Part shown: positions 33,416 through 44,259 of the stretch, piece by piece
Position numbering within the stretch: position 1 is the stretch's first letter
Layout of the letters: every line of letters starts with the position of its first letter
NCBI RefSeq assembly: GCF_018860245.1
Contig: NZ_JAHKPD010000025.1
Span: forward strand, 1-64,000
DNA length: 64,000 nucleotides
Direction: 5' to 3'
From: Pseudotamlana agarivorans
GTDB taxonomy: Bacteria; Bacteroidota; Bacteroidia; Flavobacteriales; Flavobacteriaceae
The notes under the pieces: model-generated
Seen by the model: the letters and a program-made list of their open reading frames with translations, nothing else
Databases searched by the model: none
What the model was told of the DNA's origin: nothing
Translations under genes and position numbers: made by a program

Positions 33416-36022
33416 ATGAATTTAAATAATTATACCATAAAATCGCAAGAGGCCATACAGCAAGCGCAGCAAATCGCGCAGGGTTTCGGACATCAGCAAA
33501 TTGAAAACGAACACATCTTCAAAGGTATTTTTGAAGTTGATGAAAACGTTTTACCCTTCCTATTAAAAAAGCTAAATGTAAACGTTTCTATTTTAGAACA
33601 AGCTTTAGATAAGCAAATTGAAAGCTTTTCGAAAGTTTCTGGAGGCGAACTTATGCTTTCTCGTGAGGCTGGAAAAACCTTAAACGAAGCATCAATCATC
33701 GCTAAAAAGATGAAAGACGACTATGTTTCGGTAGAGCATTTAATTCTTGCTGTTTTAAAATCTAAAAGCAAAATTTCACAAATGCTAAAGGACCAAGGCG
33801 TAACCGAAAAAGGGCTAACTGCTGCTATAATCGAATTACGTCAAGGCGAAAACGTGACCTCTCAAAGTCAGGAAGACACCTATAATTCGCTTAACAAATA
33901 CGCAAAAAACTTAAATCAGTTAGCCAAAGACGGCAAACTAGATCCTGTTATTGGTCGCGATGAAGAAATTAGACGAATTCTTCAAATTTTATCACGTCGA
34001 ACCAAAAACAACCCGATTCTAGTAGGTGAACCTGGCACAGGTAAAACCGCCATTGCCGAAGGTTTAGCACATCGTATTATTGATGGTGACATTCCTGAAA
34101 ACCTAAAGGACAAGCAAATTTTTGCCTTAGATATGGGCGCCCTTATTGCGGGTGCCAAATATAAAGGTGAATTTGAAGAACGCCTAAAAGCCGTGATCAA
34201 AGAGGTTACCACTAGCAATGGTGATATCGTGTTATTTATTGATGAAATTCACACACTTGTGGGTGCTGGTGGCGGACAAGGTGCTATGGATGCTGCTAAC
34301 ATTTTAAAACCTGCTTTAGCTCGTGGAGAACTGCGTGCTATTGGTGCCACAACCTTAGATGAGTATCAAAAATACTTTGAAAAAGACAAAGCCTTAGAGC
34401 GTCGTTTTCAAAAAGTGATGGTTGATGAACCTGATACCGAAAGTGCAATTTCAATTCTTCGTGGTATTAAAGAAAAATATGAAACACACCATAAAGTACG
34501 TATCAAAGATGAAGCTATTATTGGTGCCGTAGAATTATCTTCTAGATATATCACGAACCGATTTTTACCAGACAAGGCCATTGATTTAATGGATGAGGCT
34601 GCATCAAAACTACGCATGGAAATTAATTCTAAACCTGAGGAATTAGATGTTTTAGATCGTAAAATCATGCAGCTTGAAATTGAAATTGAGGCGATTAAAC
34701 GTGAAAAAGACGAAACCAAGTTAAAATCGTTACGTGCTGATTTGGCCAATATTAAAGAATCCAGAAATGAAATTAATGCAAAATGGAAAAGTGAAAAAGA
34801 AGTTGTTGACAACATCCAAAACACGAAGCAAGATATTGAAAACTTCAAGTTGGAAGCTGAAAAAGCCGAACGTGAAGGTGATTACGGAAAAGTAGCCGAA
34901 TTACGATACGGAAAAATAAAAGAAGCTCAGGAACAACTTGAATTTGCTCAGCAAAAATTAAAAGAACACGCCGAAACTTCTTTAATTAAAGAGGAAGTGA
35001 CTTATGATGATATCGCTGAAGTGGTTGCTAAATGGACTGGAATTCCGGTAACAAAAATGCTTCAAAGTGAACGTGAAAAACTACTTAAACTGGAAGATGA
35101 ATTACACAAACGTGTAGTTGGTCAAGAAGAAGCAATTGAAGCCGTTAGTGATGCCGTAAGAAGAAGCCGTGCCGGATTACAAAATCCGCACAAACCTATT
35201 GGTACCTTTTTATTCTTAGGAACAACAGGTGTTGGTAAAACAGAACTTGCTAAAGCCTTAGCTGAATACCTGTTTGATGATGAAAACGCTATGACAAGAA
35301 TTGATATGAGCGAATACCAAGAGCGCCATGCGGTAAGCCGTTTAGTTGGTGCACCTCCAGGATACGTAGGTTACGATGAGGGCGGACAATTAACTGAAGC
35401 AGTAAGACGCAAACCCTATTCGGTGGTACTTTTAGATGAAATTGAAAAAGCACATCCAGATACTTTTAACATCTTACTACAAGTTTTAGATGAAGGGCAT
35501 TTAACAGACAACAAAGGGCGTGTAGCCGATTTTAAAAACACCATTATAATCATGACTTCTAACATGGGGAGTCAAATTATACAAGAGCGTTTTGAAGCGG
35601 TTAAAGATATTGAAACAGCCATTGAAGGCGCAAAAGTTGATGTATTAGCCTTATTAAAACAAACGGTAAGACCTGAGTTTTTAAATCGTATAGACGACAC
35701 CGTGATGTTCACACCTTTAAGTAAAGAAAACATTGTCGAAATTGTTGGCCTACAACTAAAAGGCATCACTAAAATGATTGCCGAACAGGGCATAACCTTT
35801 GATGCCACACAAGAAGCTATTAATTATTTAGCTGAAAAAGGCTACAACCCTGAATATGGTGCACGACCTGTAAAACGTGTGATTCAAAAAGAAGTATTAA
35901 ATGCTTTAAGTAAAGAAATTCTAGCAGGCAAAGTAACTACAGATAGTGTCATTTTACTTGATGCCTTTGATGAGAAACTCGTTTTTAGAAACCAAGGCGA
36001 TTTAGTACAAGAACAATTTTAA
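33416..36022 (+). CDS. clpB: ATP-dependent disaggregase ClpB
   Basis: Hsp100 chaperone that pulls proteins out of aggregates with DnaK. The 868-residue protein has the Clp N-domain (1-145), NBD1 with Walker [10 protein letters not shown] (204-212) and the [15 protein letters not shown] pore block, a long coiled-coil middle domain (about 405-525, rich in E/K) that separates ClpB from ClpA/ClpC, NBD2 with [24 protein letters not shown] and the [10 protein letters not shown] pore loop, and the D2-small domain. A weak promoter TTG-N18-TGTGTTTG is at 33303-33331. It has an odd leader: a palindrome and 19 A residues. Confidence 0.97.
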   Translation: MNLNNYTIKSQEAIQQAQQIAQGFGHQQIENEHIFKGIFEVDENVLPFLLKKLNVNVSILEQALDKQIESFSKVSGGELMLSREAGKTLNEASIIAKKMKDDYVSVEHLILAVLKSKSKISQMLKDQGVTEKGLTAAIIELRQGENVTSQSQEDTYNSLNKYAKNLNQLAKDGKLDPVIGRDEEIRRILQILSRRTKNNPILVGEPGTGKTAIAEGLAHRIIDGDIPENLKDKQIFALDMGALIAGAKYKGEFEERLKAVIKEVTTSNGDIVLFIDEIHTLVGAGGGQGAMDAANILKPALARGELRAIGATTLDEYQKYFEKDKALERRFQKVMVDEPDTESAISILRGIKEKYETHHKVRIKDEAIIGAVELSSRYITNRFLPDKAIDLMDEAASKLRMEINSKPEELDVLDRKIMQLEIEIEAIKREKDETKLKSLRADLANIKESRNEINAKWKSEKEVVDNIQNTKQDIENFKLEAEKAEREGDYGKVAELRYGKIKEAQEQLEFAQQKLKEHAETSLIKEEVTYDDIAEVVAKWTGIPVTKMLQSEREKLLKLEDELHKRVVGQEEAIEAVSDAVRRSRAGLQNPHKPIGTFLFLGTTGVGKTELAKALAEYLFDDENAMTRIDMSEYQERHAVSRLVGAPPGYVGYDEGGQLTEAVRRKPYSVVLLDEIEKAHPDTFNILLQVLDEGHLTDNKGRVADFKNTIIIMTSNMGSQIIQERFEAVKDIETAIEGAKVDVLALLKQTVRPEFLNRIDDTVMFTPLSKENIVEIVGLQLKGITKMIAEQGITFDATQEAINYLAEKGYNPEYGARPVKRVIQKEVLNALSKEILAGKVTTDSVILLDAFDEKLVFRNQGDLVQEQF

Positions 36023-36087
36023 AAAATTAATAATAATTTAACAAGAAAAAAAGCACATAACACACTTAATTTTAAGTGATTAACAAC

Positions 36088-36128
36088 AAAAGCAACAAGA
36101 ATACCATTATAGTATTCTTGTTGCTTTT
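36088..36128 (+). terminator. Terminator of clpB
   Basis: A 17-bp stem (36088-36104 with 36112-36128; core AGCAACAAGAATAC) with a seven-nt loop and T-rich 3' end, 65 nt after the stop. Confidence 0.87.
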
Positions 36129-36372
36129 CTATTTTTACAAGGATATTCTTAATGATTTAGTAAAAAAAACTTAAATAATAAAATTTTGAAGGATGTTTTC
36201 TACGATTTACACAAGCAGTATACCGTTTATCTAAAATACGTATAATTAAGATCAATTAATTTGATATATTTTTTAGATTAGCCATGTAATTATCCCCCTA
36301 AGCATATTTTATTTTTTCACCACAGGTTGTTAATCAGAAATAAAGTATCAAAAAAAACTAATTATAAACTAA

Positions 36373-37131
36373 ATGAACATAGCCTCTCACCTAGATTACA
36401 CGCTCTTAGAATCAACCACTACAGAACGTGAAATTATAGACCTCTGCAATAAAGCTAGAGAAAACAACTATTTTGGTATTTGTATTAATGGATCATATGT
36501 ATCATTAGCCAAACAATTTCTACAAGACACAGCTATTAAAGTTTCTACTGTTGTTGGTTTTCCGTTGGGCTGCTCAACAACAAAATCAAAAATTTACGAG
36601 GCCAAGCAAGCGGTAGAAGATGGTGCTGAAGAAATTGGTATGGTAGTAAATATGGGGTATGTAAAAAGCAAAAACTATGTTTCTGTTTTAAAAGATATTA
36701 GTGATGTAAAAATGGCCATTGGAGACACGCCTTTAAAAGTCATTATCGAAATTTCAGAATTAAACAAAAATGAAATTGTAAGAGTTAGTGAAATCTGTAT
36801 AGATGCTAACGCCGACTTTATAGAAACTTCCACAGGGTTTTCAAAAAGTGGCGCCACCCTTACGGCTATAAAAATTATCAAAAAAACCATAAAAGATGCA
36901 GCACAGATAAAAGCATCAGGAGACATTCTTGATTATGAGTCGGCTGTAAAATACCTAGAAGTTGGTGCCGATCGTTTAGGCATATCAACAGCTTTCAAAG
37001 GACTAAACAACAATACCCGCCAGCAAAGAAACAGCAAAATCTACAAGCAATATTTAGAATCTGCGGCAAAAAAATCTGAAGGTGCAAATCAAGATACAAA
37101 TCTTAAAGAAACAACCTCTACTAAGTTTTAA
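36373..37131 (+). CDS. Degenerate DeoC paralogue lacking catalytic residues (probable pseudoenzyme)
   Basis: A 252-residue protein that is clearly a DeoC (deoxyribose-phosphate aldolase) homologue over residues 1-215 but has lost key residues. Where active DeoC has EIDMV (the proton-relay Asp, D102 in Escherichia coli) it has EIGMV (G89); where the Schiff-base Lys sits in DFIKTSTG (K167) it has DFIETSTG (E151). The second Lys is kept (K180 in QIKASG), but GGIR is replaced by GDIL. The motif IDHTLLK is also altered (LDYTLLE). The codons (GGT at 36637, GAA at 36823) are unambiguous and the frame is intact, so it is not a broken gene. An extra C-terminal tail of about 35 polar residues is unusual. 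It directly precedes an intact deoC and deoD. Perhaps a regulator or structural partner. Confidence 0.9.
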   Translation: MNIASHLDYTLLESTTTEREIIDLCNKARENNYFGICINGSYVSLAKQFLQDTAIKVSTVVGFPLGCSTTKSKIYEAKQAVEDGAEEIGMVVNMGYVKSKNYVSVLKDISDVKMAIGDTPLKVIIEISELNKNEIVRVSEICIDANADFIETSTGFSKSGATLTAIKIIKKTIKDAAQIKASGDILDYESAVKYLEVGADRLGISTAFKGLNNNTRQQRNSKIYKQYLESAAKKSEGANQDTNLKETTSTKF

Positions 37132-37263
37132 TACCCGGTTTCAATCCTCTATTTAACACAGAAATTGTGATTAACTAGAAAAATGTTGATACCTTTGGAA
37201 TAATGGCATCTCCCTATGCATTTAATGTTTAAGTAGTATGCTTGTTTATTTAAAAGTCAAGAC

Positions 37264-37929
37264 ATGAATCCGTTTAGTCAATACATCGACCACACCCTCT
37301 TAAAAGCAACAGCAACAACATTAGATATTATCAAACTATGTGAAGAAGCTAAACAATATCACTTTTTCTCAGTTTGTGTGAACAGTTGTTATGTAAGTTT
37401 AGCAAAAGCTTCTTTGTCTGAAAGTAACATAAAAGTATGTGCAGTAATCGGATTTCCCTTAGGAGCTATGTCTACCGCTAGTAAGGTATCTGAAACAGCT
37501 CAAGCATTAAAAGATGGAGCCGATGAAATTGATATGGTTATCAATGTAGGTTTCCTTAACAGTAAAGCTTTTGATACTGTTGAAAAAGAGATAAAAGCTA
37601 TCAAAAGTATCATGCCAAATAAAGTTTTAAAAGTTATTCTAGAAACATGTTATTTAGATGATTCCGAAATATTAAAAGCCAGCGAAATAGCTATAAAAGC
37701 AGGAGCCGATTTTATAAAAACATCAACAGGGTTTGGAACCCGTGGGGCAAGTACGCATGATATAAAAATCATGAAAAGCGCCCTAAAAGGTGATGTAAAA
37801 ATCAAAGCTTCAGGAGGCATTCGCGATGCGGAAACCGCTTTAGAATATATAAATTTAGGCGTTAAACGACTTGGAACTTCTTCAGGAATCGCCATTGTAA
37901 ATGGCACAACATCAAAATCTGACTATTAA
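37264..37929 (+). CDS. deoC: Deoxyribose-phosphate aldolase
   Basis: Splits 2-deoxyribose-5-phosphate into glyceraldehyde-3-phosphate and acetaldehyde. The 221-residue length matches the short (Bacillus-type) DeoC branch. Catalytic residues are all present: Asp90 in [12 protein letters not shown], the Schiff-base Lys152 in DFIKTSTGF, and Lys181 in [10 protein letters not shown]. The N-terminal [11 protein letters not shown] is conserved. It follows the degenerate paralogue by 132 nt and precedes deoD by 11 nt, forming a nucleoside-salvage operon. Confidence 0.96.
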   Translation: MNPFSQYIDHTLLKATATTLDIIKLCEEAKQYHFFSVCVNSCYVSLAKASLSESNIKVCAVIGFPLGAMSTASKVSETAQALKDGADEIDMVINVGFLNSKAFDTVEKEIKAIKSIMPNKVLKVILETCYLDDSEILKASEIAIKAGADFIKTSTGFGTRGASTHDIKIMKSALKGDVKIKASGGIRDAETALEYINLGVKRLGTSSGIAIVNGTTSKSDY

Positions 37930-37940
37930 AAAGAAAGACT

Positions 37941-38639
37941 ATGAGCGTACATATAGAAGCCAAAAAAGGTGAGATTGCTGAAACCATTTTACTACCAGGC
38001 GACCCTTTACGCGCTAAGTGGATTGCAGAAACCTTTTTAGAAGATCCCGTTTGTTTTAATAAAGTTAGAAATATGTTTGGCTACACTGGTAGCTTCGAAG
38101 GAAAGAAAATTTCCGTTATGGGAACCGGTATGGGTATCCCATCCATTTCTATTTATGCTCATGAACTTATTACCGATTACGGCGTTAAAAATCTTATACG
38201 TGTTGGAAGTGCGGGTTCATACCAGAAAGAAGTAAAAATTAGAGATATTGTTTTAGCTATGGCAGCCTCGTCAAATTCTGGATTAAATGAATTACGTTTT
38301 AATGGAGCCGACTACGCGCCTACTGCAAATTTTGACTTATTCCAAAAAGCCCTAGACGCTGCTAAAGCAAGAGACATTCCAGTAAAAGCGGGTAATATTT
38401 TTAGTTCAGATGAATTCTATGCCGATGATTTTGAATCGTATAAAAAATGGTCAAAATTTGGCGTACTCTGTGTAGAAATGGAAACCGCTGGCTTATATAC
38501 GGTTGCCGCAAAGCACAACGTGAAAGCCCTTTCTATTTTAACTATCTCAGATTCTTTAGTGACTGGAGAACGCACAACGAGCTTAGAACGCGAAACCACT
38601 TTTAAAGATATGGTTGATATTGCTTTAGAACTCGCTTAA
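37941..38639 (+). CDS. deoD: Purine-nucleoside phosphorylase, DeoD type
   Basis: Phosphorolyses purine (deoxy)nucleosides to free base and (deoxy)ribose-1-phosphate. The 232-residue protein has the hexameric NP-I signature: [19 protein letters not shown] (phosphate loop), [40 protein letters not shown] and SDSLVTGE with the catalytic Asp. It ends the deoC-like/deoC/deoD operon. A phosphopentomutase to link it to DeoC is not in the window. Confidence 0.96.
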   Translation: MSVHIEAKKGEIAETILLPGDPLRAKWIAETFLEDPVCFNKVRNMFGYTGSFEGKKISVMGTGMGIPSISIYAHELITDYGVKNLIRVGSAGSYQKEVKIRDIVLAMAASSNSGLNELRFNGADYAPTANFDLFQKALDAAKARDIPVKAGNIFSSDEFYADDFESYKKWSKFGVLCVEMETAGLYTVAAKHNVKALSILTISDSLVTGERTTSLERETTFKDMVDIALELA

Positions 38640-39013
38640 AATAATATATTATTGATACAAGTCGCTAATTTCCAATTCTTAACTTAAATATTCGGTAGAA
38701 TATCAAACTGGGTACCCTCGAGTTTGAGTCTTTTTAACAAGATAACAAGAAAACCTTCGCGATAGCACCATCTTTATTTACAAATAAAACGACACTTCAG
38801 CGCTTTATAACTCCTGTTTAGCTACTCATCTTACTTAAAAACTGAGAACCAAAAAGATCAACAAAAAAAGGCCACACTCGAGTTAGTTAACTCATATTGA
38901 ACAACTTCTAACCGATTATCGCAACACACAAAACTATAGCGTTAACCCCTTCATGGTCAACGACAAGAAAAACAGAATATAGAATTAGAAACACACCTTT
39001 AAAACCAGTGAAA
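38640..39013. other. Long gene-free stretch between deoD and the SusD terminator
   Basis: No gene, RNA or intact element is seen. There is a small palindrome GAGTTAGTTAACTC at 38880-38893 and the rest is A+T-rich with no open frame of note. Confidence 0.5.
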
Positions 39014-39045
39014 ACAAAAAAGCTGGTCTAAAATAGACCAGCTTT
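39014..39045 (-). terminator. Terminator of the susC-susD operon
   Basis: A perfect 12-bp stem AAAGCTGGTCTA/TAGACCAGCTTT (39019-39030 with 39034-39045), loop AAA, followed on the minus strand by a T tract; 38 nt after the susD stop. Confidence 0.88.
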
Positions 39046-39082
39046 AAAGGAACTTAATTATAAAATAAAGTTATGAAAACTC

Positions 39083-40624
39083 TTAATTTGTCAAGTTAGG
39101 ATTACTTTGAATCTCATCTTGAGGAATTGGCGTATCATAATCAACAGCCGCATTCCAATCAGGCTTAAGACCTTCATATCCAGAAGCACCAAATACTTGA
39201 TCACCTAAATCTCTACGCTTGATATCATACCATCTTTTACCTTCGAAAGCTAATTCAACTCTACGTTCTTCTATAACATCAGCAACAGTAACAGTTCCAG
39301 TTAAATCGGCTGGTACAGCACTAGCTGGTACAGTTTCAGGAACATAACCACCATTTGTAGATACACCACCTTTTCTAGCTCTCGCTCTAACTTCGTTGAT
39401 ATACTTTAATGCATTAGCATTATCACCAGCTTCAGCAGCACACTCAGCAGCAATTAATAAAACTTCAGCATAACGCATCATTGGGTATTTAATACTTGTA
39501 GCACGCTTGTTACCTCTAGCATAATCACCAGGGAAACGCGTATACTTAGCAATATATGGCATGTTTCCTGCATGCTCATGACCACTAATAGTAAAGTTGG
39601 TATAATCAACAGTTGTTCCACCAATAGTAGCTTCAGTCTGGAAACTTACACGTTTTCTATAATCTCCATCTTCGAACGAATCATAAACAGCCATTACAGG
39701 AACAGCAACAGACCAACCTTGATCATCATCATCACTTCTAACACCCGTCATTGGTGCAACTTGATCGTATGCATTATCATCAGCCTCTACATTGTTATAA
39801 TCTAAAGTAAAGATCATTTCAGGAGAATTTGCAGATTCACTTGCATTAAACAATGTTTGGAAATTATCATCTAAAGAATAAACACCACTATTAATTACCT
39901 TTTGAGCATATAAACTAGCTGTATTAAAATCTTTTGATTCACGAGCATCACTAGTTGCTCTAGTTAAGTGCACTAATGCTAAATAAGCACTTGCAGCTCC
40001 TTTAGATGGAATTCCTGGTGCAGCAGTAGTATCATCTAACCATTGTTCAGCATATTCTAAATCTGAAATAATGTTTTTATAAACGTCTGCTTCTGGTGTA
40101 CAACTGATATTACGATAAAAATCAGAATTACTACCATCAATAGTTTCAGCGATATAAGGCACATCACCAAACAAACGTACTAGGTGGAAATAATACCATG
40201 CTCTAATAAAATAAGCTTGAGCAGTAATCGGGTTTTTTAAATCATCAGCAGCAACAACATCATCTGCTCCTTCAATAGCATTATTAGCAGCAGCAATACC
40301 TAAATAGATTCTTCTCCATGGATCGTAAACCATTTCGTTATTTCCAGTAATTGTATGCATATCCATTTCAACTCTACGAGCCTGACTAGATTGCACATTA
40401 ACCATATCAGAACGTAACATTAAAGCTACAGATAGTTTTCTACCCCAGATTTGTTCATTAATTGCATGCGTTAACGCACCATCAACTGCAATTTGAATGT
40501 CTCCAGGAGTGTTAAAGAATCCATCAGGAGATAATAAACCTACTGGTTCTTCTTCTAAATCCGAACATCCCATTATTGATAATCCCATTACCAATAACCA
40601 CATTATATATTTCGTATTTTTCAT
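39083..40624 (-). CDS. RagB/SusD-family glycan-binding lipoprotein
   Basis: A 513-residue outer-membrane lipoprotein (signal peptide with lipobox IMGC, Cys20) of the RagB/SusD family, whose TPR-rich fold captures glycans or peptides for its SusC partner. Marks: SDLEEEPVGLLSPDGFFNTPGDIQIAVDGA after the lipid anchor, AQAYFIRAWYYFHLVRLFGDVPYI, and the C-terminal EERRVELAFEGKRWYDIKRRD. It is the second gene of a SusC-SusD pair (25-nt gap). No glycoside hydrolase is nearby, so the ligand is unclear; the adjacent 5-oxoprolinase genes do not prove a peptide ligand. Confidence 0.95.
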   Translation of the reverse strand: MKNTKYIMWLLVMGLSIMGCSDLEEEPVGLLSPDGFFNTPGDIQIAVDGALTHAINEQIWGRKLSVALMLRSDMVNVQSSQARRVEMDMHTITGNNEMVYDPWRRIYLGIAAANNAIEGADDVVAADDLKNPITAQAYFIRAWYYFHLVRLFGDVPYIAETIDGSNSDFYRNISCTPEADVYKNIISDLEYAEQWLDDTTAAPGIPSKGAASAYLALVHLTRATSDARESKDFNTASLYAQKVINSGVYSLDDNFQTLFNASESANSPEMIFTLDYNNVEADDNAYDQVAPMTGVRSDDDDQGWSVAVPVMAVYDSFEDGDYRKRVSFQTEATIGGTTVDYTNFTISGHEHAGNMPYIAKYTRFPGDYARGNKRATSIKYPMMRYAEVLLIAAECAAEAGDNANALKYINEVRARARKGGVSTNGGYVPETVPASAVPADLTGTVTVADVIEERRVELAFEGKRWYDIKRRDLGDQVFGASGYEGLKPDWNAAVDYDTPIPQDEIQSNPNLTN

Positions 40625-40649
40625 TATTTATATTTTTTTAAAATGATTC

Positions 40650-43600
40650 TTAAAATGTTAAGTTTAAGCTGAAACTAAAAGATCTAACAGTTGGATAAGA
40701 TCCAAAATCGAAACCTCTAGTTGTATTGCTCGCTTGGTTGTTACCATTTGTTCCCCCTTGAGCTCCAAAATAACTTACTTCAGGATCTAAACCAGAGTAA
40801 TCTGTAATTGTAAATAAGTTTTGACCACTTACAGATAATCTTAATTTTTCAATACCAATGTTTTCTATAACCTTAGAAGGTAAGTTATATCCTAAAGCTA
40901 AGTTTTTCAAACGAATATAGCTTCCGTCTTCAACAAAACGAGAAGAAATCTCTCTAAAACTTGCATTACCTACACGTGGCTCATTAGTATCGGTGTTACT
41001 TGGAGTCCAAGCATTGTTAAAATAATCGTAAGTTGTATTAGAATCACCATTATTTAACTGTACAGCTGTCATGTTAAAGATTTCATTTCCTTGAGATCCT
41101 TGGAAAAAGATATTTAAATCCCAGTTTTTATATGTGAAGTTGTTTGTGAAACCCCAAGTAAAATCTGGATTTGGATTACCAATCATAGTTCTATCGGCAT
41201 CAGTAATTTCCCCATCACCATCTAAATCTCTAAATAAAGGCTCACCAGGAACCACTACTCCATTCTCTCTAGATGCAGCAATTGCAGCAGTTCCAGCAGG
41301 AGCACCTCCAGATTGAGCTACACCAGCATAATCATATCCCCAGAATTGTCCAACTTCTTCTCCTTCTCTCAACACGAAAGTATCCTCAAGACTAAAGTAA
41401 GATGGCGCTCCGTTTCCAAACCAGTCATCTCCATTAATTAAAGAAGTCACTTTGTTAATGTTTTTAGAGAAAACGAAATCAGTAGACCATGTAAAGTTAT
41501 CGTTAGTAATGTTATTAGTAGTTAAAAATACTTCGAAACCAGTATTATTCATAGCACCAACATTTACTAAAGATTCGTTGTTATAGAATCCTAAATAATC
41601 AGGTTGACCTCTATTTACCATAATTAAATCTTCAGTATCGATGTTATAGTAGTCTAAAGAAAGTGTAATTCTGTTATTTAAAAATCCGAAATCCAAACCT
41701 AAGTTCGTTTGAATAGATGTTTCCCATTTTAAATCTGGGTTTGCCATTTGATATGGTGTAATTGCAGCAACAGTAGATCCAGCGCTTGAAGCATAAATAA
41801 CTTCTGAACTCGCTAAAGATTGGTAAGGTGCAATAGAAGGGTTACCTGTTTCACCGTAACTTGCTCTTAATTTTAAGTTAGAAATAGCATTACTATCTTC
41901 TAAAAACTTTTCGTTAGAAATTTTCCAACCTAAAGCAGCTGAAGGGAACGTAGCATATTTATGATTTTCAGCAAAGTTAGAAGCTCCATCACGTCTTACT
42001 GTAGCAGTAAGTAAGTACTTATCGTTAAAATCAAAATTTACTCTACCAAAAACAGACTGAATTGTACGCTCGTTTGTGTAAACTTGTCCTGAAGTTGGTT
42101 GAATTAAACTTGTTGCAGTATATAAACCATAGTAAGAGAATGAATCTGAAATAGTACCGATTCCTTCATTGTAAGCACTTTTGTTTGTGTTTTGTTGGTA
42201 AGAGTAACCTCCTAATAACGTTAACACACCTTTTCCGATTTCTCTATTATAAGTTAAATAACTTTCACTTAAAACACTTTCAGATTTTGTGTTTTGCATA
42301 ATCGCTCTACCATTCTCTGTACCAGCAGTAATTTTTAAGGTACGAGGCATATACATTCCTCTAAAAGTATTCTCTCCACTAATACCAAAAGTAGTTTTGA
42401 AGTTTAATCCTTCTAAAATATCATAGCTTGCAAAAAGATTTGCTCTAAAATTATCAATCTCAGTATCATCATCTCTTTCTGTTGCAACAGCATAAGGGTT
42501 ATCAACTGCATCACCAATAGCATCATTCGTAGAAAACGACCCATCAGCTTCGTAAACTCCTTTATCTGGAGCAAAACGCATTGCTAAAGATACAACGTCA
42601 TCACCACCCACAGTTACAGAACCGTTAGATTGTGTAGTTACACCACTTTTTTGACTTCTACCTCCTACTAAGTTTACACCAACTTTTAATTTGTCAGTTA
42701 CTTGTGCATCTAAGTTAGATAAGAAAGTAAGTCTCTCGTAATCAGAGTTTACTAAAACACCATCTTGACCGAAATAAGTTGCCGAAGCATAGTATTTTAC
42801 TTTTTCAGAACCACCTGAAACAGCTAATTGATGATTTACAACACTACCATTTCTATAAATCATGTCTTGCCAATCAGTATCATATGGCCCTTGAGGGTAT
42901 GCATTAGAATTCCCTTGGTTTACACGAATATTATTTTGGTATTTTGCAAAATCATTTGCATTTAATAAATCTAAACTGTTAGAAGTAGATTGTACTTGGT
43001 AAGTTGTATTAAAATCAATATTTAATCTACCAACTTTACCTTTTTTAGTTGTTACTAAAACAACACCATTAGCACCTTGCGAACCATAAATCGCAGTTGC
43101 AGAGGCATCTTTTAAAATTTGCATAGACTCAATATCACCAGCTTGTGGCATGTTACCACCTACGAATCCATCTACAACAATAAGAGGACTACTACTTGCA
43201 TTAATAGAAGTATTACCTCTAATTTTAATACTAATAGGAGCACCTGGCTCACCACCGTTATTAGATTGAACATCTACACCAGCAGCACGACCTTGTAATG
43301 CTTGAGAAGCATCTAATACAGGGAACGCTGTTAATTCTTCAGTTTTTACTGAAGAAACAGAACCTGTAACATCACTCTTTTTACGAGCACCATATCCTAC
43401 TACTACAACTTCTTCAAGTTGACTTGCATCCTCAACCATAACAATGTTAAGAGACTTTTGATTTGAAATCGTAACAGACTGTTTAACATAACCAATGTAT
43501 GAAAACTGAAGAACGTCACCTGGCTTAACGTTTAATGTAAAACCTCCATCGAAGTCTGTTGCCGTTCCTGTTGTAGTTTTGGCAATAATTACATTAATAC

Positions 43601-43721
43601 CCGGAATAGGGGTGTTGCTTTCATCTGTTACAGTACCGGACAACTGGTACCCATCCTGTGCAAACAATGATATATTGAATATCATCATTAACATTAATGT
43701 TAGTTTAGTTTTTAAATTCAT
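40650..43721 (-). CDS. SusC/RagA-family TonB-dependent outer-membrane transporter
   Basis: A 1023-residue TonB-dependent transporter of the SusC/RagA family. After the signal peptide it has the carboxypeptidase-like regulatory domain (GTVTDESNTPIPGINVIIAKTTTGTATDFDG), a TonB-box-like segment around EEVVVVGYGARKKSDVTGS, the plug domain with GEPGAPISIKIRGNTSIN and SATAIYGSQGANGVVLVTTKKG, and a 22-strand barrel that ends SFSLNLTF with a terminal Phe. It works with the SusD lipoprotein downstream. Its upstream region carries two candidate operators (43757-43796). Confidence 0.96.
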   Translation of the reverse strand: MNLKTKLTLMLMMIFNISLFAQDGYQLSGTVTDESNTPIPGINVIIAKTTTGTATDFDGGFTLNVKPGDVLQFSYIGYVKQSVTISNQKSLNIVMVEDASQLEEVVVVGYGARKKSDVTGSVSSVKTEELTAFPVLDASQALQGRAAGVDVQSNNGGEPGAPISIKIRGNTSINASSSPLIVVDGFVGGNMPQAGDIESMQILKDASATAIYGSQGANGVVLVTTKKGKVGRLNIDFNTTYQVQSTSNSLDLLNANDFAKYQNNIRVNQGNSNAYPQGPYDTDWQDMIYRNGSVVNHQLAVSGGSEKVKYYASATYFGQDGVLVNSDYERLTFLSNLDAQVTDKLKVGVNLVGGRSQKSGVTTQSNGSVTVGGDDVVSLAMRFAPDKGVYEADGSFSTNDAIGDAVDNPYAVATERDDDTEIDNFRANLFASYDILEGLNFKTTFGISGENTFRGMYMPRTLKITAGTENGRAIMQNTKSESVLSESYLTYNREIGKGVLTLLGGYSYQQNTNKSAYNEGIGTISDSFSYYGLYTATSLIQPTSGQVYTNERTIQSVFGRVNFDFNDKYLLTATVRRDGASNFAENHKYATFPSAALGWKISNEKFLEDSNAISNLKLRASYGETGNPSIAPYQSLASSEVIYASSAGSTVAAITPYQMANPDLKWETSIQTNLGLDFGFLNNRITLSLDYYNIDTEDLIMVNRGQPDYLGFYNNESLVNVGAMNNTGFEVFLTTNNITNDNFTWSTDFVFSKNINKVTSLINGDDWFGNGAPSYFSLEDTFVLREGEEVGQFWGYDYAGVAQSGGAPAGTAAIAASRENGVVVPGEPLFRDLDGDGEITDADRTMIGNPNPDFTWGFTNNFTYKNWDLNIFFQGSQGNEIFNMTAVQLNNGDSNTTYDYFNNAWTPSNTDTNEPRVGNASFREISSRFVEDGSYIRLKNLALGYNLPSKVIENIGIEKLRLSVSGQNLFTITDYSGLDPEVSYFGAQGGTNGNNQASNTTRGFDFGSYPTVRSFSFSLNLTF

Positions 43722-44259
43722 TTGTTAATTTTTTTTTGTTAATAAAATAATTAGTCTATGGTAAACCAATCTGGTTTTTTAAACTGGTACACCAATTTGG
43801 CGATGCTAATATATGTTATTAATATGTTAAAATCACAATCATTGTAGAAGAAATCTAGAAATCACGGTAAAAAAATCATGATATGATAATTAAAACGTGT
43901 TAAAACCTAGATATACTTAGTTTCTGTTTAACACTATTTTAACTAAAAAATTTAAAATATGAATTCAAAACACCACACAAACACTTTAAACTGTAAGCAT
44001 ATCGCCCTAATCACAATAATTCAAAAAATATTAAACGACTCTTATTTATACTAAATCTAAACCCAGACCTCTAATACATTATCTTATTGTAAACAATGTT
44101 TTAAAAAATAGTTAAGCTACTCAAACCACATCATCACTAAGCTACCGCATATATAACTACTAATCAACAAACTACACAAAACACCATATAAATAAGGAAC
44201 TCCAAGAGATGATATATACTTTTGTGGAAAGTAAATTTGAGCTAAAAAGAGCAAAAAAA
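43722..44259. other. Long leader and gene-free region upstream of susC
   Basis: Contains the paired TGGT-N2-ACCA sites next to susC; the rest (about 43800-44259) is A+T-rich with no gene and no clear TAnnTTTG box. The 5-oxoprolinase genes end at its right side without a visible terminator. Confidence 0.5.
43757..43796 (-). promoter_or_regulatory. Paired TGGT-N2-ACCA operator candidates upstream of susC
   Basis: TATGGTAAACCAAT (43757-43770) and ACTGGTACACCAAT (43783-43796) share the palindromic core TGGT-N2-ACCA plus AAT, with centres 26 bp apart, 36-75 nt before the susC ATG. Such sites are typical of GntR/FadR- or LacI-type repressors. No dedicated regulator lies next to this pair. Confidence 0.5.

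Noticed and set aside
38640-39013. Possible decayed transposase or small gene
   Set aside because: No frame, start or protein resemblance could be supported.
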